A stretch of 64,000 bases of DNA, taken from the NCBI GenBank assembly GCA_030762935.1, contig CM060900.1, positions 439,759,759 to 439,823,758 on the forward strand, given 5' to 3'. The notes beneath the pieces were generated by a model. That model was not told the DNA's origin, did no database searches, and saw only the letters and a list, made by a program, of their open reading frames with translations. Below, in pieces: positions 49,191 to 61,355 of the stretch; positions within the stretch are counted from its first letter, which is position 1, and each line of letters begins with the position of its first letter. Made by a program: the position numbers and the translations under genes. The DNA comes from Hymenopus coronatus (Eukaryota; Arthropoda; Insecta; Mantodea; Hymenopodidae).

Positions 49191-49761
49191 ATTCTATCGT
49201 TAATTAAAACAGAATTGTTGCCAATGGTGAACTCACTTCCATATTGATTGAATTAAATCACATTATTCACACATAAAACTTAACTTCTGCTATATAAACC
49301 TAATGGAAGCAAGCCTCTCAGAAGCTTATTCCTTCTTTTAATGACTTGACATAAATGCAGTTGCACTTGCGATTAATTTAACTGAATACAGTGAATAAAA
49401 CATTAGCTGCATATTTAGACAATTTGGAATAATGGAGAATTTTAGCACTTAAGCTCGTATTGGCTTCCTGTACCTATTGAAACTTTGAGAGTGAAGGAAA
49501 AATTTAAGAATTAACTACTGTGACTCTGAGCTAACTTCTGCTACACATGATAGATGCTTTCGCAGAGATTGGGATGTGACAAATTTCCAAAGAGCATATT
49601 GGATTTCTAACAGGGTTGAACTGCAATTTTTGTGATTCATCATTTTAGCATTTAATTTACTTTTTTTCTTAACTTGTTTAAATGTCATGACAGGTTTTTT
49701 TGTATATATTTGTACAATTTTAATTGCTGTTTTTATTTGTATTTACCTTCGTTACCAGTAG
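49191..49761. other. AT-rich non-coding DNA
   Basis: No recognised feature between the foldback element and the repeat X fragment. Confidence 0.5.
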
Positions 49762-49850
49762 GAAAAGAATATTATATTCTACCCAAAAAATTCAATATTG
49801 AGATTTCACCAGAAATACAAGTTTCAAGGTCCCCTGAGTTAAAACAAGTT
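49762..49850 (+). repeat. Unclassified interspersed repeat X, 5' fragment (copy 2)
   Basis: The stretch gaatattatattctacccaa, then aaattcaatattgagatttc, accagaaatacaagtttcaa and ggtcccctgagttaaaac matches the first part of repeat X. It is truncated before the 'caacataacaca' block. Confidence 0.7.
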
Positions 49851-50189
49851 AGCACTATTAACAACCTCTTCTATCATATAAAGTTCTACTTTGCAGTGTC
49901 ACAACATTGTTGTGTGCAGCTATTTAATGGTTCAATATATAAACAAAAATGGCTTAAAAATGTATTCAGTTGGTCATATATTAATTAAGAGAAACTTCTT
50001 GATTTTGCTATACAGAGAACTTCATTGTAACACTACTTGTAGAGTTTAAATAATTTAATGTAAATGCTTATGGAGATATAGAAGGGGAATTCAATTTTTA
50101 TTTCATTGAATTAAAATATTTTTAAAGACACATCCATTAAAACAGTATTTGACTGCAACAGGTGAAGTATAGAACATAAACACCTACAT

Positions 50190-52975
50190 AACATAATATA
50201 AACCAACTAATTATATTAGCGGTATATAGAGCTCCCGCAGGAAATCTTGACAACTTTTTACATAACCTAGATATTATTCTAAAACTGCTCTTCAAACCAA
50301 AGATTCAATCTATTTTGTGTGGCAACTTGAACCTAGATTTCTTGATGGACAGCAATAAAAAGATGCAAATTTGTTCAGTATTAAAATTTTACAATGTTAT
50401 GCATACAGTCAATTTTGCAACTAGAATTCAAAATAATTCCAAAATGACTATCGACAATATTTTTATAGATATGTCTAAAAACGAGAACCATGAAATACAA
50501 TCCTTTGATAATGGACTTTCAGACCATTATGGACAACTCATCAAGATTGGTTATTATACTCCCAATTCCAAAAAAACAAAAAAAAAAAAAAAAAAACCTT
50601 GTAACCAGCTTTAGAATTATAAATAAAGAAATCATAGAGTGCTTTAAAGCCAAACTGTCCCAGGAATCGTGAGAAGAAATATATAAACTAAATAATGTAA
50701 ATGACAAGTTTAACTCCTCTGTAAACACTTTCATAAGAATCCATAGTTCGTTTTCCTCTCCACATAAAGAAAATTAATAACAATTCTAAAAGTGACTGGC
50801 TATCACAAGGTATAAAAATATCATGTAGGCATAAAATAGAACTTTATTTAGCAACTAGAGAAAGTAGGTGTGGTAGACATAAAAGACACTATAAAATGTA
50901 CAGCAGAATTCTAAAAAGGGTTATAAAGGCAGCTAAAAACGTTGTTATGAAAAACAAATACAGTCCTCTCACAATAAGACTAGTACTGTATGGAACATTG
51001 TTAGAAAGAGGCTGGTAAATGTCACTCAAAAAATGATATAAAGGAAATTAAAGTAAACCAAGTGACCACAAATGATCCCCAGCAGATAGTAAATGCATTC
51101 AATGAATATTTCATTCAGGTGGCAGAAAATTTACTGACAAGGAAACAACCTGTACCTTCAATCCTGTGTGGAAAATTTTACACCCTTAGAGATAGTACCC
51201 GCAAGTGCAACCAAAATAGAAAAAGTAATACAATCCCTTGAAAGCAAGAATTCATCAGGATATGGTGGCACAAAAATGTTAAAGATATGTGCTGACATTA
51301 TTTGCAAACCTTTAAGTCGTATATGCAACATATCCATCTTAACAGGGACATTCCCAAGCAGATTAAATATTCAGTCATTAAACAATTATACAAGAAAGGG
51401 CAAATCTCAGAAATGTCAAACTATAGACCAGTATATTTACTTACCTTTTTCAAAAATCTTTGAAAAAATTAAGTTTAAAAGAATTTATCACCATCTAGAT
51501 AAGTATAATATTTTAGTAAAACAGCAGTTTGGATTCAGGAAGAGCATGTCAACTATTGATGCCATTTTCACGTTAACTATTAAGTTCTCAAGTCATTGGA
51601 TAACAAACTTAAAACTCCAGGAATATTCTGTGAGCTATCAAAGGCATTTGACTGTGTTAATCATGAAATACTTCTATCAAAATTATTACACTATGGAATT
51701 AGGGGCAAAGGGTATCAATGGATTACATCTTACTTATTGAACAGAAAGCAAAAGGTTATAATAAATATTTCAAATAATAGCAATGTATATTCTGACTGGT
51801 CTGAAATAAAGCATCATGTCCCACAAGGTTCTATTCTGGATCCCTCATTATTTTTAAGGTATATAAATGATCTACCTGCAGTAATAAACATCAATGCCTA
51901 TCCAGTTCTTTTTGTGGATGACACAAGTATTATAATTAAAAAACACGTCAGTCAGCTCTGAGATTCATCTAATAAAATCTTCAACACACTAAATAATTGG
52001 TTTGAAAGTAACAAAATTCACATAAACTTTGAAAAAACTAACATTAATTTTTGCACAAAACATAAAAACATGGCAGACCTAAGGATAGAATATGAAATTA
52101 ATCAGGTTGCAGAATCCTGTAATACAAAATTCCTAAGTCTTATGATTGGTCGTAACATGAATTGGAAACACCATATTGATTATATGTTACCCAAACTGAG
52201 CGCTGCATGCTTTGCAATCCGATCTTAAATTCAGCTTATAAATAAGAGTATACTAAAAACAGCTCATTATGCATATTTTCATTCATTGATGACCTATGGA
52301 TTTGGGGAAATTCAGTAAATGGTAAAAAAGTGTTCATTATGCAAAAAAAGGTAACAAGAATAATGGCAGGGGAAAGACGATCAACTCACTGCAAACCACT
52401 TTTCAAAATGTTTGGAATTTTACCATTATCCTGTGAATATATTCTAGCCATATTATTGTAATAAATAACCCAGAAAGGTGTACAAAAAATACAGATATTC
52501 ATAACAAAGAGGACTTAGGCAGGACTTTACATAGACCAACAAATAATTTGCAATTATTCTAAAAAGGGGTTTACTACAAAGGAAGTGCTGTCTAATTCAC
52601 TTCCCTCTTCTGTAAAGGAGTTGCAAAGGAACAAAAACAAGTTTGGGTCAGAATTAAAAAGATACCTTATTACTCACACCTTCTATACAGAGGAGGATTT
52701 CATTCAATCAAATAACACTGGTAATAGTGTAACATTGTAAATATAATAAAACATAAATATTCTAAGAATGCAAGTGTATGAGTAGGCTTTTGGAAACAGA
52801 CATGTAATTGAAAATTATGCAAAACTGACACCTCTGAAAATTTATTGCCAGAATTATTATTTGTAAATGTATTAATAAGTATGAATAAATGTAATTCTTG
52901 ACATGATCTACATCCTAGAGTTTAGGCACAGAGTCTGATCTCATAATGGGATCTACAGATTACAATGTTGTGTAT
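50190..52975 (+). mobile_element. 5'-truncated non-LTR retrotransposon (Jockey/CR1-like LINE), plus strand
   Basis: This runs from the C-terminal half of an APE-type endonuclease (50220-50590: 'AVYRAPAGNLDNFLHNLDII', 'SILCGNLNLDFL', 'TIDNIFIDMSKN', 'NGLSDHYGQLI') through an RT (51168-51961) to the end of ORF2 near 52738. RT blocks are 'IICKPLSRICNISILTGTFP', 'QQFGFRKSMSTIDAIFTL', 'ELSKAFDCVNHEILLSKLLH', 'HVPQGSILDPSLFLRYINDL' and FVDD at 51911-51922, where the usual motif is YADD. Frames change between 51590 and 51740, an A-run interrupts the endonuclease end (50575-50597), and a stop follows FVDD. The 3' region ends near a TGTATG/TGCATA microsatellite at about 52970. It is not functional as written. 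Confidence 0.88.
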
Positions 52976-55250
52976 GTATGTGTGCATATGCACATTTAAA
53001 CTCTCGACTACACTTTGGTTTCTTCCATCCGCTTTGTGAATCCACCTAAAGTGAAATGTTTAACAAAACTAATTCTGCAAATGTTTATCTTGATAATATA
53101 AAGCAAAATTAAGATTTTGTATGAGTAGGTGTAGGAGGTGTATAAAAAATGAAATGGGTAGAGAGAGTCATTGAATATTACAATCAGATTTTTTTATTGA
53201 GTTCATTTTAAGGACTTTCAAGAGCAAATAGAGTTATTAGGGCCTTAGATCCGATAAGAAAGCAGTTGCTAGTACCAAGGGACATATCCAGAATTTCTTT
53301 GGGGGGGGGTGATGGGGTGTGAGGTTATAATCAGAATGTGTGCACTAGCGCTACTAAAAATTTTAAGGGGGGTGAATGTGCATATGTATAATTTAGGGAC
53401 AGAAAAACACATTACAAATCATTGGGTTCACTCACATGTCACTTTGCAGAATTAAGAACTATAATGCTAATTTAACGAGTTGGGGGAGGGGAAGTCTGCA
53501 GCTGTATTGCCAGCATTACCAGTGTTATATTACCCTATGGTAATTTATTCATTGCATCCTTTCTCTGCATTAAACTCTTGGATTCCCCTAGTATAGTACA
53601 TATTGTATTATTTCTTTTATTTTCTATTATTTCCTTGGCCACTGACCTCAAAATTAGCACTATAATCCATATTAGTCTAATGTATGTTGTTGACTAATAT
53701 AATGAGGCCAAACTTTCTCAATTATTGACTTGTACTTCAGTTTGACACATCTAGTTAGCAATACTTAGCGTATCCATCAATAACTGTATCATTCAATAAC
53801 TTTAAGCTTTTGCATACTGTATAAGTGTGAAAGTAAAGCTTCTAACCAAGTTTATTTGCCCTTTGGGTCATCAAGAGCAGGATCTAAAGTGGAGAGAGAA
53901 AAAACTGGGGGGAAGATTCATTTAACCCTGCCATTAGCCTCTTATGTTATTAGTTTCACCATGCAAATTTTATGAATTTTGCTGGTGATACACATTTTCA
54001 GAGAAGTATTTTAACTATCTTGCAATACTTCAAGTTTAATGTTAGATTTGTGTTTCACAAAAATCCACGCACAGATCTCAGCTTAGAAATCCATTGTGTA
54101 TGTTTGACTGCAGTAAAGGCAGGATACCATTTATGCTTCTTGCTTTAGATGAAGATGAAATGACAAGAGACAAGAATCCTGTATAATATAATGCCTTTGT
54201 AAGTATTTACCAAGGTAACAATAGAAGTTATTAAAGTTTCATCAGCACTGAGATTAAAATTTAGAAATGTTTTAATGCAAGCCTCAATTAACTCCTGAGT
54301 TAGCCTACTTTGCATATTGAAACCTTAAATTTTAAAGGAGCATTCCAACATTCTGAATAATGATTTGAATTTGACCTTTCTTCAAACATGACATCTTTTA
54401 GATCAACAGTGAGAATTTAAAAATAATTATTGTGATAGAGATAGGAATACGAAATAATTTGGCCCATTTGATAAATTAGAAAGCTTAAATAAGGTGAAAA
54501 GCTATGTTTCACTTGAAGTGCACTTTCCTTGTGGGAAGTCAGTTTTATTCACATGCTACTAGATCACTTAACATGTTTTATAAGCAATTTAAGCAAATGC
54601 TACAAGTGGTCACTGACAGAATAACACCTTTTTACACTTGATGACACTGCTTTAAGAGCTTAATAGCATGACAATAAAGGAAAATGTGAGATCTAATGTC
54701 ATTAACACAAGATGTGAAAATACAAAGTATTTTGCCTTGCCTTATGAAAATACAAATTATGAAATTGGATCAGGTACCATCATTTTGACAACTAGCAATT
54801 GGTTGCTTTTCTAGGTAAATTGACCTGTCACCCACTGCACACATTTATACAATACTAAAAGCATGGCATGATGCTGAGCACTGTGTTTGCATTAAGATTG
54901 TAAATCAAAACATTCAAAGAAAATTCATAATCTTGAGGAATATTGTTGTATCTTAAAAGAAACTGGCTAAAAGTTACACATTTTTAAAAATAATAAATTC
55001 TTTTGAATTTACAATGGCAGAATAATTATTAAGGGATTTGAATAAATGCTGAGTCAGATAAAATGCCACTCCATATATGCTCCAAGGCATGGCTACACAG
55101 AGAAAAATTAATATATTATTGTGTAAACCAAAACTTTCAATGCATGTTGCACTTTGTGACATATGTACCTTCATTTAGAAAGCATCAAGACACTATTATA
55201 TTCATTCCCATAATACAGTAAATATGGTAATAGAATCCGTTGCATGAAAC
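52976..55250. other. AT-rich non-coding DNA
   Basis: It contains G-rich patches (53300-53320 and 53480-53492) but no recognised element or exon. The open frame 54974-55174 (-) has no motif. Confidence 0.5.
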
Positions 55251-55276
55251 TAAATATATATATATATATATATAGA
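55251..55276. repeat. (TA)n microsatellite
   Basis: An uninterrupted TA run is followed by TAGATA variants. Confidence 0.95.
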
Positions 55277-55418
55277 TATAGATAGGTTTAACTGTAATTA
55301 TTATATAATACACATATCTAACACATTACAGTGATATGCATTCAAAAAGCACCATATTGATTTTAGTCAATATATCAGTGTTTTACTTTCTCTAGTGCAT
55401 ATGTACAATGTACATAAT

Positions 55419-55880
55419 ATATAGAAAATATACTGTATTCCACCCAAAAATTTGATACCAAGGTTTCAGTAGAAGTATATGTTTTGAGACCCCCTGAATA
55501 AAAAAAACTCTTTTAGAAAAATGTCATTGTGAGTGTGTGCGCACACACATTGTGTGTGTGTCTGTCTGTCTGTCTATGCGTGTTTGCATGTGTATGTGTG
55601 TGTGCGCGCACATGGGTGCGTGTGTGTGTTGTGTGCATGCATGTGCAACATAACACAAAAATGAAAAGTCCAAGAAGATACTAATGCATGAAGATTTTCA
55701 AGAAAATCCCCCACCCCAAGCGACCCTTTAAAAGGAAAAATTTTCAGAAATTTTTTTTTCTCAAAAATGGCTCTAACAATATTGATTAAAATATTGTACA
55801 TTAAAGATATTTGTATGACAAATAAAATGTATATCCTGAATTTTTTGGCGATAGCCCCCAAAGTCCTCTTCATTCTGGAT
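55419..55880 (+). repeat. Unclassified interspersed repeat X, copy 3, with internal TG-rich microsatellite
   Basis: Block order matches copy 1: 'ctgtattccacccaaaaattt', tatgttttgagaccccctga, 'gcaacataacacaa', 'tttcaagaaaatc', 'ctcaaaaatggct', then atgacaaataaaatgtatat and 'agtcctcttcattc'. A TG/TGCG-rich microsatellite (about 55530-55640) lies between the second and third blocks, absent from copy 1. The open frame here (55574-55873 -) is produced by the repeat. Confidence 0.75.
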
Positions 55881-57039
55881 GACTTTTGTATAACTGGTAA
55901 ACTGTAAAAGAGACAAGAAGTAACTACACAAAAAATGTAAATCTAATCAAAACAGACAATTATGTTCTGTATATTTTCCTTGTTAAGCTAATCATTTCTG
56001 AGAAATTCCTTGTTATTGGTTTAAATTTTAAAATACTTAATACTTTATTCAAGCAGGAAGTGTCAGTGTTTCTTTTGTTTTACTTATGGCAGGTTTAAAA
56101 AACGTTTGACTATCTCTTTAGCCTAGTGAATTCTCTTAGTTCTCTTCTACTTATAAGGAATTAAGTAATAAGAGCATTCTCCTAATGTTTATCTAAATTA
56201 GCTTGATGTAGTTAAAAGAATAATCCTTTTGTAAGAATAGTCTGTTTGCAGAACGGGAGTGACACAAAAGTTATGACTATAATAAGAAAGACTACAACAC
56301 TGCTAATTTTCAGTCAAAATGTTTAAATATGTCAAATGTTTACAAAAAAAATTGTCCAAATAATATTCTTAAATTTATATGAAATAATCTCTTAGAGTGT
56401 AAAACATTTTGAATTATAGAAAAACTACTTAGTTTGCTCTACACTCACACTTGTTGAGATTAACCTTGTTTTAAATTCAGCCAATACGTTCTGGCTGTGA
56501 TCAATTTTTTAATATTTGCTGTTGTATCGTTTGTAGAAGTCATACATTTTAGACACTATTGACAGCAGGTTTCTGTGAAAATTGCATGAATTATGTACAC
56601 AGGGCATCCCATAACCTGTTGCAGCACATGAAGTTAACAAAAATTACATTTTCATGTATATAGTTTCTGATTTTCAACTCTGATGCACCTCTCTTCGAAA
56701 TAACTGAAGCTGAACAACTATACATAAGGGTGCTATTAAAGTCCTTGTACATTTAAAAGTAATAATTTTTTAAAAATGTTGTTTATTAATGAGTTTTGAG
56801 AAAGATAACAGTAATGATGAAATTTAAGAAAATAGATTTAGGGGATCTGTAACAATTAATAAATTATATCTTATACTAGAATGAGGATAAAGAAGATAAT
56901 TGGGAGAATATTAAAGCCAATAAAGTCTGTTCCATTATTAGCAGGAACACTATTAACTATGAGGTTATTTCCATTTAAATTTTATTTCACTTTTAAAAAT
57001 ATTGAGTTCAAGTTCATATTTAAACTTCACTTAGGTCAG
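55881..57039. other. AT-rich non-coding DNA
   Basis: No recognised feature. Confidence 0.5.
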
Positions 57040-57855
57040 GTTGTAAAATCTTGGAACATTTTCAGAGACATTCATCTCCATCATTAGCATGGTGGCATCT
57101 GACAGTTTTTATGTTCTTCTTCTTTCTTCAGCATGAGCATTTAATTGCTACCATTTAGTGGTAAATTTAATAATATTGCTAACTGGCAGAGTTACAAAAT
57201 TTATCAAACTCTTGGAATTTTTAAAATGAAGATTATTTCCCAAGTGGTGAGTTCTAGCGTGGCATCAACAGTTGTAATAACTTCATTTCATTTCCAATAT
57301 TGTGATCATCAAAACATGGCATGCTACTGCTGATTTGTCAGTTTGTTTAAATTTTAAGTTTGTTTTATGGTTTTCCAATCTGATATTCAAGTTCCTTTAA
57401 ATCATTCCTATATAATTTCATTACAAACTTTATTGTGCTAAATGCTATAATCATTACTATATTAGTTCTATGTGTGATAAATCTTATATAGGAATGGCTA
57501 AGAGGAACTTGAATGACAGTTTGAAAGAGCATAAAAGAAACATCAAATGGGAAAAAAATTGACAAACCAGCAGTAGCATGCCATATTTTGGCAATCATGA
57601 TATTGGAAATGAAATTATTAAAACCACTGTCAGCCACACTGGAACTCACCACTTAGGAAAATATCTTCACTTTAAAAAAATTCCACTAGTTTGCTAAATT
57701 TTGAAATCCTACCAGTTAGAAATTTTATTTAGTTTACCACCAGATAATGCTCATGCTGAGGAAAAAGTAAGAACAGATAACAGCTGTCGGTCGCCACCAT
57801 GCTCATGATGGAGATAAAACTCTCTGAAAACATTCCAAGATTTTATAAGTTCATG
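57040..57855. mobile_element. Penelope-derived palindrome with arms of about 375 bp
   Basis: The left arm (about 57040-57415) and right arm (about 57480-57855) are inverted copies around a loop of about 60 bp. Outer ends pair 'gtaaaatcttggaacatttt' with the complement of 'aaaacattccaagattttat'. Inner ends pair 'gatattcaagttccttt...tcctatata' with 'tatataggaatggctaagag'. On + the right arm encodes a decayed GIY-YIG C-terminal piece ('LKEHKRNIKWEK', 'IDKPAVACHI' in shifting frames). It ends with a hammerhead-like ctcatga (57802-57808) ... gaaaac (57826-57831). The arrangement repeats the logic of the palindrome at 38.1-39.7 kb but is a different subfamily. Confidence 0.75.
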
Positions 57856-58654
57856 AACATCAATTCGTTAATGTTTTTAAAAGTAAAAGAAAATTAAGTT
57901 CTACTGCTTGACAAAGGCAGAAAAGGGGACTAGTGTTCAGTGTAAAGAATGCATTTTGATACCTGTTGAAATTGATTTATTATTGTTCTAAAAGCAAAAC
58001 AACCCTGGACATTCTAAGTAGTTCATTTATTATAAAATTGAATTGTGTTTCCACAACATTGCTTTAAATATGAATGTTTAAAGAATTGCACACAATTTTC
58101 ATTTGGAGAAAAGCAATAATTTCTCAGAGAGAGAGAGAGGTACTTATGGTGGGATAAAGTTCAATTTGCCATTATTTAGCCTTCAGATAATTGTTTAATT
58201 CATGGGAACCACTTTATAAAAGTGAGAGAACTTATTCTAACCATGTTGTTAGTGCTGTGAGAGAGGAATATCTAGAGGAAAGCAGTGAATACCTTGGTTC
58301 TTCAAGTCCTAATGGCCAAACAGTTTGTTTGTTTTTACTAAGATCCACTCAATGTGCAGTATTTAAGTTTTAAAAATAGAAATTTATTTGAGTTAATAAT
58401 ACAAAACATTTGAATAAATATTTAAACAGCATATAGTAGTTTATTTTACAACTATTTATTTAGAATTGGAGCTATTGGAATTTAATGAAGTAATACTTAG
58501 AATTTGAAGAGTTATTACAATGCAATGCAGAAAGGCAATATAATAAATAAAACTGGCTCATGAACTGCTTCTGCAGCAATTATTACCAATCTTGGGAACA
58601 GTGCAAAGCTGTGAATTTATTATTGTAAGCTGATCAGTCAAGCTCAGTCTTTAT
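57856..58654. other. AT-rich non-coding DNA
   Basis: A short (GA)n run at about 58122-58139. Nothing else was recognised. Confidence 0.5.
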
Positions 58655-58860
58655 AGTAACTCATGCATACCGATATGGGTGGACTCATGAGTGGGTGGTT
58701 CATGGTTCAAATCCAGTCAGGACTGTTCTCCCTAACTGAGGTTTTCCTCAATTCAATAATAATTTCATTTCATGTAGCATTAGCATCCATGCCTATGGCA
58801 TCATATGTTATAAGAATGGACTTTAAACACTACAAAAACAAAAATAATGTGTAATGGAAT
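58655..58860 (+). mobile_element. tRNA-derived SINE, family S1, copy 3
   Basis: The best preserved S1 copy. It has a B box ggttcaaatcc (about 58703-58713), then agtcaggactgttctcccta, 'actgaggttttcctcaatt', 'tttcatttcatgtagcat', 'gcctatggcatcatatgttataagaatgg' and the end 'ctttaaacactacaaaaaca'. Sense to Itpr. The end signature (ataagaatgg..ttaaacactaca) also identifies the truncated copy at 61.9 kb. Confidence 0.82.
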
Positions 58861-59750
58861 ATTTTCCTTTATTACCTTCTAGCTTGAAAATAATTGTTGA
58901 ATTTGCACATCTCTGGCTTTTGATGTTATATTTTTTCAGTTCATTTTCTAGCATATTATCTTTAAAAAAATATATGACATTAAGTTGACAGGGCGCCCAA
59001 GACCCTTCTTTTTACAACCTTACAATCAATGGATTGTAGGACAAATTAAAGGAGCGATGAAATCATTAGAACTTTGACCCCTTAATTGAGTTGCATATTG
59101 TATGTTTGTATGTGCAGGTGTGCAAAATACTAATACAGAAACACTGTACAAAAGGTATAAATTATCAGCTGTTCTTATATTAAATGATTGATATACATCT
59201 TTTTACAGAATTTAAATGAGAATGTTTTGATACAATGCTGAGAAGTTTCATACTGAATCCTTGCTGTTTTATGTGATCATAGGAGTTTAAGACGTGGATA
59301 ATGTATGCCTTAAATAGTAACATGTATAGTCATTTGGTTTAATGAATCGGAGATAGAGTTTCACTTCACAACTTCAAACATTAAAGGACCTTATCATTCT
59401 GCAGAGTTGTGTATGATCACATCCTTTAAGAAGTATGCAGTATCCTCTCTTGCTGTAATTTGTGAATCTGTTGCTTTTTAACTTCTTGTACATAGTGTGT
59501 TCGTTTCTTTCCCCAGTTTTCAACATGTATAGAATGTATTTTTTACTATCTCCAAATATAAGTCTTTCATGGTGAGAAACTGGGAAAAATCTAGAAGTCA
59601 CCTTTTTAATGTTGGTGACATTGCAACAGACACTTACTCTGATTTAATAATAAAAGGGAAGAGTTTGTATCATATAGACTTATATTTGGTATCCTACCTC
59701 TGTCTTTTGCTGTAGCACGGTATTGCAGGGCTGCATTCAGTTGCTTCTTT
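58861..59750. other. AT-rich non-coding DNA
   Basis: It contains a small perfect-looking hairpin (acaatcaatggattgt near 59025). Nothing else was recognised. Confidence 0.5.
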
Positions 59751-59875
59751 AGTACTACTACGACGACGACAACATCGACATCGACGACGACATTGACGAC
59801 GACATCGACGACGACCAATAATAATAATAATATTAATAATAATATTGATGATGATGAGAATGGAACTATAGAAAA
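59751..59875. repeat. Compound microsatellite: (ACG/ATCGAC)n then (AAT)n and (GAT)n
   Basis: Ctactacgacgacgacaaca and catcgacgacgac-type units (about 59752-59816) form a CpG-rich 12-mer-like pattern (gacgacatcgac). These run directly into (AAT)n (59817-59845) and GATGATGATGAG. The open frames across it, rich in Asp, Asn, Thr or Val, are repeat products. Confidence 0.92.
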
Positions 59876-60699
59876 CATTCCTCCAGATGTGTACAAAAAC
59901 TTAAATCCATTTATATACATGTATGTGTACAAATTAGAAATTGAATTTCATTTTTGTCAGCCTTTCAGTTCACATTACATCAATGTTTTGTATAAGAAAA
60001 TGTCCAATGATACATTAACACACTGTTTGCTTGTGGAATAATGAGATAATAAACTAATAGTGCTAAAAGAAAACAAAAGTATAGATGTCTAAATGCTTGC
60101 TCAAGTAAGGAAGTAAAACAAGGTTTGAAGTAACCAAGATAATCACTAGAGCTTGCCATTGTTGCCCCTTCTTATAGGATACCCTTGATCCTTACCCATA
60201 AAGCAGCATATTCTTGGAACTGTCTCTGTCTGATTGGCAAATACAACACATGCACATTTGCATTTGTCTACACTTTTGGGGACTTAACAGTAGAGTGAGG
60301 GAATTAATGGTTGAGTTATTGGAGTACTTAGGAAAATGCAAGATATTAGGTCCCCCACTGAAGTTAGCCTGACTGTTTATTCACATAGAGGCATTATAGT
60401 GATATACTCTTAACCCATCCCATTTATCTCCCTGTCCATGCCCCTCACCATTTCCCCCTTCCTCTCTCCATGGTCGGTTATCATATCCTCCTCCCTTTCT
60501 TCATGAACCTCACCATTTCCCCTTCCCTCTCTCAATGTCCCAGGTTCACTTCCTCATCTCTCTTCCATCCCTTCCACCCTCCTCTTCCCCTCTCTCCATG
60601 TAGTAAATCCTGGAAATTAAAAGCATTTGTAACACTGTAAGTCATCTTTGAGGTATAATATCACAAATATTTGCCTTGAAAGTTCCGCAGGAGACTTAC
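59876..60699. other. AT-rich DNA with a pyrimidine-rich tract
   Basis: From 60410 to 60600 the + strand is strongly C/T-rich, with a loosely repeated ctccctctccatg / tcaccatttccccttccctc motif. No gene was recognised. Confidence 0.6.
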
Positions 60700-60940
60700 A
60701 TTGGATTGTAGCTCAGCAGTAAGAGAATCACCTCCATGGTTGGCTGAGGTTGTTTAGTCATGGTCTAATGAAGGTCCATTGGCTTGAATCCTGACACAAC
60801 TACCATCCTTGACAGAACTTTTTTCTAAATTTTTCTCAGTTCACATAGCCAGCAAAATATGTTGAAGAAAACTAAAATTATGCCCATTATTGATCCAGTC
60901 TTAAAACCAGACCTGATGTAAACAAAATGTAAAGTCACAT
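60700..60940 (+). mobile_element. tRNA-derived SINE, family S1, copy 4
   Basis: The head is 'ttggattgtagctcagcagtaagagaatc', an A-box-like tRNA start (tagctcagcagtaagag). The B box is 'tggcttgaatcctgac'. The body is cttgacagaacttttttcta and aatttttctcagttcacata, then 'attattgatccagtc'. More diverged than copy 3. Confidence 0.7.
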
Positions 60941-60981
60941 GTACCATGTCTCATACATTAGAATAGAGTACTATTTTTAAC

Positions 60982-61012
60982 AATAATAATGATGATGATG
61001 ATGATGATGGTG
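60982..61012. repeat. (GAT)n microsatellite
   Basis: AATAATAATGATGATGATGATGATGATGG. It follows SINE copy 4 and may have grown from its tail. Confidence 0.9.
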
Positions 61013-61355
61013 ATAATGAAAATAATATAAAAAAACTGAGTTAAAATTAAATGCAGAATAATTATAATTAAACTCGTGTACACAGTTGCTGCATCACTAT
61101 CAGAGAGAAATGTAGAATCTGGATCTCCATCACACAATGAACTCTGTAGCAATAATTATATTCACTTTATTTGTCTTCACAAACCTTAATACAATTTCTA
61201 GCAATGCTTTATGAAAGGTGGATTACTTAAAACACAGGATAATTGTTTACAGAATTTAAGACTTTATCTAACCCTGGCAATTTGCCATTAAAAAAATAGC
61301 ATACTTTCTTATGAAGAGAACTTTGGTAAAGTCATCTGCTTTTTATGTTTTTGCA

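Noticed and set aside
54140..54190. Possible Itpr exon encoding an acidic DEDEMTRDKNP stretch
   Set aside because: No match to the expected receptor sequence, no convincing acceptor or donor pair, and stops follow at once.
59793..60041. Asn/Asp-rich frame
   Set aside because: It begins in the compound microsatellite; the remainder has no family signal.
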